13,153 nucleotides of DNA. Source: Methanobrevibacter sp. (GTDB taxonomy: Archaea > Methanobacteriota > Methanobacteria > Methanobacteriales > Methanobacteriaceae). The DNA is taken from assembly GCA_017652345.1 (NCBI GenBank), contig JAGCBE010000252.1, positions 1-13,153 on the forward strand, written 5' to 3'. A program made the translations under genes and the position numbers. Every line of letters begins with the position of its first letter. The first letter of the stretch is position 1. Below are positions 7,098 to 13,153 of the stretch, piece after piece. Below the pieces are notes generated by a model. The model was given only the letters and a program-made list of their open reading frames with translations. It made no database searches and was not told the origin of the DNA.

Positions 7098-8267
7098 ATG
7101 GCACAAAATTTAGATGCTTTTATACCTGAGCTATGGAGTCGTAGAATTCAATACTTAACTCGCAATGCTTTGGTTGCTACACAAATCTGTTCTTTCGAAG
7201 AACAACCTGATCTCAAATATGGAGACAGAATTCATAGACCTTACCCTAATGACCTTATGGTAAACGACTATGTTAAATATACTGACACAGTTCAGCAAGA
7301 CTTAGTTGGAACTGATGAATACCTTGATATTGATCAGTCTAAAGAAATCTCTTTTGCTATCGATGAAGTAGATCGAATTCAAATGAAATATGACTTGGAA
7401 AACAGTTATGTTGAGAGAGCTGCTTATAGATTAGCAAATGATATCGATGGAAATGTATTAGCTGAAGTTGCTAATGCTAAAGTTTCAATGGATGATGGAG
7501 ACATCGGTGGAACTCAAGGAAACCCAATTTCATTATCTGTTTCAAATTGTCTAAATGCTATTATGACTGCAGGTGCAAAACTTACAGCTAATGGATGTGA
7601 AATGGACAAAACTTGGGCTTTAGTTGTATCTCCAAAAGTTGCTTCTATAATCGGACAAACAGTTGCACAAGACTGATTCTCATTAGCTGACTTGGCTCTT
7701 AAGAATGGTTATGCAGGAAACTTTGCAGGTTACAATGTATACTCTTCAAACAATGTTGCTCACTCAAGAAGCATTAGCTTCTCAAGTGTAGTTGCTACAG
7801 ATGAAATCGTTATTGCATGAGTAACATTCACTTTCGTTTCTTCTCTTTCTACAACTGCAGGAACAGTTTTGAAAGGAGCTAACGATGCTGCTGCTTTAAC
7901 TAACTTAGCTGCTGCTGTTAATGGAGCTGCTTGAGCAGGAACAACTTATGTTGACATCTCTGCTGCTGACAGAGCTAAATTAAAGGGAGTTAGAGCTCAC
8001 TTAGATGGATCTACAGGAGTTCTTACAACTGCAGGAGCTGTAGTAGTAAGCTCACCTGACTCAACTATCACAGTTGGAAATGCTGAAGAACATGCTATTC
8101 TTTGTAGACCAGGAGCTATCGATCTTGTTATGCAACAAAATATCGATGTTCGTAGAACACCATTACCAAAGCAAAAAGCTGACTACTACATCATATCTTG
8201 CCTATATGGAAAGAAAACTTTCACAGAGGGACAAGAGAGAATGGTAGACATCAAACTTGCTGCTTAG
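7098..8267 (+). CDS. Major capsid protein, HK97 fold, P22 coat-like, with inserted domain
   Basis: This 389-aa protein begins MAQNLDAFIPELWSRR. It shows the pattern of P22-type coat proteins: an N-terminal arm, a GDRIHRPYP strand region, the long spine-helix region (about 100-130) and ADLALKNGYAGNFAGYNVY followed by SSNNV (about 197-220). A domain with the VTFTFV and LTNLAAAVNG motifs appears inserted at about residues 232-328, before the chain returns to the coat core at HAILCRPGAIDL (332 onward) and ends in a strand-rich C-terminus. Only three TGA glycines occur (193, 241, 279) against about 25 GGN, far fewer than in neighbouring genes. I chose ATG 7098 (CAAACATGG context) over an upstream in-frame TTG at 7077. 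It builds the icosahedral shell. The fold call is from sequence resemblance. Confidence 0.92.
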
Positions 8268-8286
8268 TTGATAAGTGTTTCATATA

Positions 8287-8312
8287 CATAGGGTGGGGAA
8301 ACTCACTCTATG
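8287..8312 (+). other. Stem-loop after the capsid gene
   Basis: CATAGGGTG (8287-8295) pairs with CACTCTATG (8304-8312), 9 bp with one G-U pair and an 8-base loop. It sits in the 78-base gap after the coat gene. There is no T-run right after it (GAATGAGGCTTTTATG follows), so it is not a clean intrinsic terminator; it could be an RNA-stabilising 3' stem or a partial attenuator that lets coat be made in excess of tail genes. Its last three bases are an in-frame alternative ATG (8310) for the next gene. Confidence 0.45.
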
Positions 8313-8345
8313 GAATGAGGCTTTTATGACTTAATATTACTCCTA

Positions 8346-9002
8346 ATGGATGTATCTACAATAATAACACTATCAAGAGATCAGACTTGAACACCTGCAT
8401 GACAAATAGCAGATTCTGATTATCTTACATATTTAAATGTCATCTATAAAGATATATTCTCAAGGCTATCTGTAAACTCAAGGAAATATGCATGGAATGG
8501 TTTTACTACTGAAGTTAATGCATGACAAAGTGAGTATATATTACCACAACCAAGTGAAGATAGCACATGATTAAAACTCGTATTAACAGCTTTCTTGGAT
8601 GGTAAGAAAATACCTTTGTATGACTCAAGCCTATATGATAGCTCTGAAGATGTAAGAGATCCTAAACGACATGAAAAACCATACTGAATACTCAGGGATG
8701 GTAGCATTTTCTTAATACCAATTCCTAAAAAAGATGGAGAATTATACATGGAGTGAAAATATATTCCTTTAGACTTAGAGCTGACAACTACAAGTGATGA
8801 GATAAAACTCCCTCATGAATACCATAATATCATGATTAAAGGTCTGAATTCTCTTGTATTTTGAGCTAAACAAGTCTATGACAAACAACAGTTATGGGAA
8901 TGATATTACCAACAGGGAATACAACAGATACAAACTGAATGATGCTTTGAGAATGAGAGTGCATATCATGTAGAAGATGCTTATTTATGATTCTTAGAAT
9001 AA
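8346..9002 (+). CDS. Probable head-tail adaptor (connector) protein
   Basis: This 218-aa protein reads about 10 TGA codons as glycine. The N-terminal region (residues 20-50, YLTYLNVIYKDIFSR) resembles the first helix of phage adaptor proteins that dock under the portal, followed by beta-rich middle segments (YILPQP, YGILRDGSIFLIPIP) and a helical C-terminus. Its place directly after the coat gene and before the tail gene matches P22-like and other podovirus orders. I chose ATG 8346, in the CTA-ATGG context shared with the portal gene; an in-frame ATG at 8310 would add 12 residues and its codon is part of the preceding stem-loop. The function is inferred from position and helix pattern; no diagnostic motif exists for this family. 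Confidence 0.68.
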
Positions 9003-9008
9003 TATACA

Positions 9009-11111
9009 ATGGTAGATATTAAAAGAGAAGACATAACATTACAAGATCGGACAAAAGGTATCTCAGCTGATGAATTTGCATGAGGTAGCTATTTTTATTC
9101 TGAGGCAATATCAAGCTGATACAACTCTAAAGGTTTTGAGTTATGATATAATCTACACAAGACAGCTTTAAATAGCAGGACTAATGGAAAGGTGGTAGCT
9201 CTTTCCACAGCATGAGGAAATGGGTTTAGTGCATTCACATCTGATGGTAAAATAGAGATGCAGGCAGATTATAACTCAGATAAAAAGGGAGCATATTATT
9301 CAGTTTTTGTAGATGAAACCAATAGAAATTTCCTTAACTGATTAAGTTATGGAAATTATTTTTATGGTATAACTCAGGACAAAGTAATAAAGCTTCCTGC
9401 ATTTAATATATACGATATTTCTACTGATTTAATATCTAACCCAAATTTCTCAAGCTGAGGGGCATGATGGACAATATGAACTTGATGGACTATAACAGGC
9501 AACTGAGCAGAGCATGCAACAGGAAATACAGGGACATTAGTATCAAACATTGACTGAAGTGGTTATAGTTCAGACTCTTATTTTAGAGTAGCTTTAAAAA
9601 TAACAAATTGGACAGCAGGTAGTGTAACTATAAAATGACTACCTGCTTATACCCTAACATATAACTACCATAAAGAAGGGCGATATGTGGGAAGTTTAAG
9701 GGGTTCTACAGGGACTAATACCCTAACTATAACTCCGACTTCTACTTTTGATGGAACTATTGAAAGGGCAGAAGTATACCTTTATGACACAAGCGACTAT
9801 GCAAGTATTAGTTTAGCATGAAATACAACAAGCTATACTCATCCTGCGATAATGTGGGAGTGAGATTTATATGTAGCTTGTGGTAGTTATGTTAATATTG
9901 TGAACTTAGCTGATAATGGAGTTATTACTAAGCACCTTGTGGATGATAACTTTACCATAAAAGCCATGAATCAACAGGCTTGAAACATTATACTATGGGC
10001 AACAGATGGACATGATAGTAGGCAATACTATTGGAACTGAGTGGATGCAGTAGCAACAGAGGTTATTGAGTGGAAAGGTTTGATAATTCAGAGTGCTTGT
10101 GGAACTGAAACAGTAAGCTATGTTTTAACTACATCATGAGCGACATCAGGAAGTGTGGAGTGATATGAGTATAGACTTTATGCAGTAAGTTGATACCAAA
10201 GGAACTTAATAGCTTCAAAATTATTCCAAAGCTGAACTGAAGATTATTTAGACAAAGAGCCATATAACATCAACAAAAGGTTTGACTTCAATGATGTTGA
10301 GGATGACCATTGAATGATAATTTTCCTTGATAGTCTATATACACCATGATGTGATGGAGTTTATAAGTATTGATATGATGTGCCTTGATTAAGAAGTGCA
10401 TGGACAAGACCTATAAAATACGACACATGAGCAACTGATATAGTTATGGGGCAAAGATGACATTTCTTAGGAGTAGCATTTAGAGTAAGTGGAACAAGCT
10501 ATATATGAGAAGTAGATAACAGATTATATGCTCCTAACTGATATTTGGTGAGTGAAAGCATATATCGAGATAAGCTTTCTACAAGGAAAGCATTAGAGAA
10601 ATTAAAAATCTGATATAAGAATGTAGCATCAACTGTAGGAAATATCAAAGTATATGCTATAGTTGATGATAACTACTTCCGAAGATTCCGGCCTACTTCT
10701 ACACCAACAACTCGACCATCAGTTTGAGATGTTTATGAAGTAGCAAATAACACAACTGCTAAGGTTATTGATGTAGATAAAACAAATTGAGTGATAACAT
10801 TAGTTACTGTTAGCAATATGTGAAGTTATGAATGAGCAGCCAATACTACTCTTACAAAAGTAAGTGGAGATGGAGATAATAGTATTGCAGTAGGTTATAA
10901 TTATGACAATATGTGTTTAATCAAAACAATAGAGAGCGATGTGCAAGGTTATGGCTCAGATTTAATCTTTGGTAAAAACTTTGTAAGTAATTACATACCA
11001 TACCGACACAAGATACAATTTGTAGTAGAACTAAATAGTAATAACAGCAGATTATCTCCTGAAATATACGAGATAAGCATGATATCTGATATAACAGACA
11101 CAGTTTTATAA
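9009..11111 (+). CDS. Large tail protein: hub/nozzle-like beta-propeller with CBM-like domain
   Basis: This 700-aa protein contains about 33 TGA and 38 GGN glycines, so the standard code would cut it into dozens of pieces. It is almost wholly beta-rich. Residues about 10-85 have the opening seen in phage tail hub proteins (repeated Gly-aromatic motifs, then FSAFTSDGKIEM). Residues about 140-262 look like a jelly-roll carbohydrate-binding module: ISNPNF at 143, two GWT repeats, then strands ending VYLYD. The rest has propeller-blade-like repeats (MWEGDLYVA, GNIILWATDG, LRSAWTRPIKYD). Position after the adaptor fits the tail hub or nozzle role of P22 gp10-type proteins. The CBM-like part would bind host surface sugar or help assembly. 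The exact class is inference; a structure prediction would decide. Confidence 0.68.
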
Positions 11112-11126
11112 TTTATTCTTTAATCA

Positions 11127-11666
11127 ATGGTGCAAGAAGTTCAAACATGAGTAGGAATAACAAATGAAACAACCCTTGAAACCATAGAGGCTATAGGAAC
11201 GAGTAGTTTTAAGATCGTCGAGGGAAGGCAAACTAAAGGAGGTCGTTATGCGAGTGGCTGTGTAGCTTCAGGGAATGTATATTGGACTTATAAAAGTCCA
11301 TGAAGTAGAGATAGTGGAGTATTAAAATCTACAGATACTACAATATCAAGTTCTTATGGTAAACAGGATTTTACAATTAGTAACTGAGGAATTAGAGTTC
11401 CAATGCAAGGGACATATAGCATAGATTTAACACGATGAGGGGCAGCGAGTGGGGTTTATGATGCTACAATATTCTTAAAGATATCTGGAGAAACTATATA
11501 TACTAAAAAATTTACTCGGGCTCAAACTGAAACAGTAAACCTTATAAGAGATTTGGGGAAATTCGATACGATAGAGATATGGGGACAGTTCTATTATAAT
11601 TCAAGTAATACAACATTTAATGCTTATTTCTCTACCATCCCTACATTAACAATTAAACAACTTTAA
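11127..11666 (+). CDS. Small beta-rich tail-associated protein, 179 aa
   Basis: The ORF runs from ATG 11127 (AATCAATGG) to TAA 11664-11666. The protein has alternating Thr/Ser/Gly/Val strands over its whole length and no helical region, as in jelly-roll or beta-sandwich proteins that decorate tails or form fibre tips. No signal peptide or catalytic motif is seen. Four TGA and about 16 GGN glycines give a lower TGA share than neighbouring tail genes, and it uses codons rare elsewhere in the window (GGG, GCG, ACG, CGG, CGT, GTC), which hints at a different history. Lying between the tail hub and a large virion protein, it is probably a minor tail or receptor-contact protein. The family is not recognised. 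Confidence 0.68.
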
Positions 11667-11685
11667 TTCATAAACTTATAACAAC

Positions 11686-13153
11686 ATGGTAACAGTAGAT
11701 GATGCAACTTATGTAAAGATGAGAGATACCCTATATTGAGGGGATGAGGCTAAAGCTACAACAGCAAGGCAAAAGATAGAGAATACTTATACAGACCAAA
11801 AGTATAACTCTTTTGTATCACAGCTCAACAATATGGGAAGTCAAACTTCTACATCTTCTAATAACTGATGACCTGCTGACTGATATGCAACAGCAAGTGA
11901 AAGGAATGCTGCTACATGATGAGCAGAGTTTATTAGTCAAACTAAAAATCAGACTTCTGAAACTCCTGCTGTGGTAAAGGAAGAGACTAAACAAGAGACA
12001 GTAGTAGAAACTCCTGAGATTAAGCAAGAATGAGCATTAAAACCATTAGATCAGGACTATTATAATCAGACTTCTCAAGAGGCTCAAGACAAAATAGTTA
12101 AAAATCTTGAGGAATATAAGAAAAGTAACCCTGAATATTTCACAGATTACGAAAGTTTTAAGAAAAATTTCTCCTACGATGCAAGAAATGATGCTCAAAA
12201 GAACACATTAGACCAATGGTTTAACTGATATCAGAAATGATTAAGTCTATCTACTGTTCCCACTACAGATTTATATACACAATATAAAGACTGAGAGATA
12301 TCTAATGCAGATTTAGAGATTTTGAGAGCGAATAACCCTACAAAATACTCAGAATTGATGAATCAGATTAACAAATGAAACATTATAGCTGCTTATGATG
12401 ATGATAATGGAGCAAATATAGTAGATTTTCAGTCTATGGCATACGAAATGATGCAAAAGGCTTTCATGAGCTTTATGGGATGAGATAATAGCAGCTGAGC
12501 ATCACAATATTTCTCAGATTATAAGGAAAAAATGGAATCTCCTGAGATGATGGAGCTTTCTGATCAGGCTACAGAGTATGAAAATCAGATAGAATTATTA
12601 CAGGATGACATTGCAGCTATGCAAAAAGCAGTTGAAAAAGAATACGAATGAACATGAGCAAGTAGATCTAAGATAGCTGCTATAGTTGCAGATAGAACAT
12701 ACGAATTACAACTCCAATTAAGAACTACCAATTCTAATTATAACAAAGTTGCTGCTCAATATAACAATAGAATGCAACAATATCAGAACGAATTCCAACT
12801 ACAATTACAAGAATATCAAATTAACCAACAAGCAAGGCAACAACAAATGCAAGAATTGTGATTTGCTATGGACTTAATGAGCTTTGAAACACCACAACAA
12901 AAGCAAGATAGAGAGTGGAACTTTTGGTTAATGCAACAAGAATATAAAGATGGAAATATAAACAGTAAAGATCCTGCAATGCAGTTAAAAGCAATACAAA
13001 ATAGTGTTGATAGCTTATTGCAGAACTATGCAGGTATACCAACAATTAGAAGTAGCACAGAAATAGCTCAAGATATTCAAACTGCTATAAAAAATGGAAG
13101 TAGTTTATGAGCAGAGTTGACTACATTGAATAAGCAAATGCAAAGTAAACCTG
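11686..13153 (+). CDS. Large coiled-coil virion protein, N-terminal part (possible internal/ejection protein)
   Basis: The ORF is open for at least 489 codons to the window edge, reading about 17 TGA codons as glycine. ATG 11686 is in the AACATGG context. The N-terminal 120 residues are polar and low in complexity, with a Glu/Thr/Val linker (about 92-116). A globular helical region follows (about 120-285), then a long Gln-rich coiled coil (about 290-400) with EGTGASRSKIAAIV near 321-334 and QQARQQQMQEL near 385-395. This layout fits the long internal virion or ejection proteins of podoviruses, which follow the tail genes and often carry a lysozyme or peptidase domain later; none is visible in the part present. 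A tape-measure-like or baseplate protein is an alternative. The function is inferred from shape and position. Confidence 0.72.

Noticed and set aside
8444..8749. 101-codon minus-strand ORF
   Set aside because: It lies wholly inside the adaptor gene on the opposite strand, its product resembles no family, and the plus frame is coherent.
219..13153. Standard-code reading in which most genes are fragments or pseudogenes
   Set aside because: Fragments join in the same frame across TGA only, never across TAA, TAG or frameshifts, and the joined proteins have intact family motifs.

Overview
The window is a virion-assembly region of an AT-rich (about one third G+C by eye), podovirus-like tailed phage or prophage that reads UGA as glycine (NCBI translation table 25). 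Under the standard code nearly every gene is broken by TGA. If TGA is read as Gly, nineteen ORFs on the plus strand run cleanly to TAA or TAG or to the window edge. The key proof is the large-terminase P-loop GGAAGGSKT, where two adjacent glycines are TGA. The terminase nuclease motif DGVGGG and the CxxCG zinc knuckle of the HNH protein agree. Table 25 is known from Absconditabacteria (SR1) and Gracilibacteria, so the host is most likely one of these CPR bacteria; that host call is inference.

Layout. Positions 1-98 hold a possible minus-strand gene start. Positions 133-207 hold a sigma70-like promoter and a leader hairpin. Then, all on the plus strand: HNH endonuclease (219-599), two small unknown genes (633-1176), a possible 38-aa ORF, small terminase (1260-1742), several overlapping tiny genes (1714-2509) and large terminase (2516-3955), closed by a strong intrinsic terminator (3956-3991). 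A second block holds portal (4033-5961), small genes (5961-6446), a hairpin-rich stretch that may be a structured RNA (6446-6604), probable scaffold (6618-7067), major capsid protein (7098-8267), a hairpin (8287-8312), head-tail adaptor (8346-9002), a 700-aa tail hub or nozzle-like protein with a CBM-like domain (9009-11111), a small beta-rich tail protein (11127-11666) and the start of a large coiled-coil virion protein that runs off the window (11686 onward).

The genes act in order in capsid assembly. The HNH protein and terminase subunits cut and pump DNA through the portal into a scaffolded shell of HK97/P22-like coat protein; the adaptor and tail proteins then close the head and contact the host; the last protein is probably an internal or ejection protein. 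Start codons lack Shine-Dalgarno sequences and most late genes start as A-rich-ATGG.

Two features stand out. UGA use differs sharply by gene: by hand count all 7 glycines in the small terminase and about 25 of 35 in the large terminase are UGA, but only 3 of 28 in the major capsid protein. The capsid protein also carries an inserted domain. No tRNA, CRISPR array, insertion sequence or integrase was seen. No gap between genes exceeds 300 bases.
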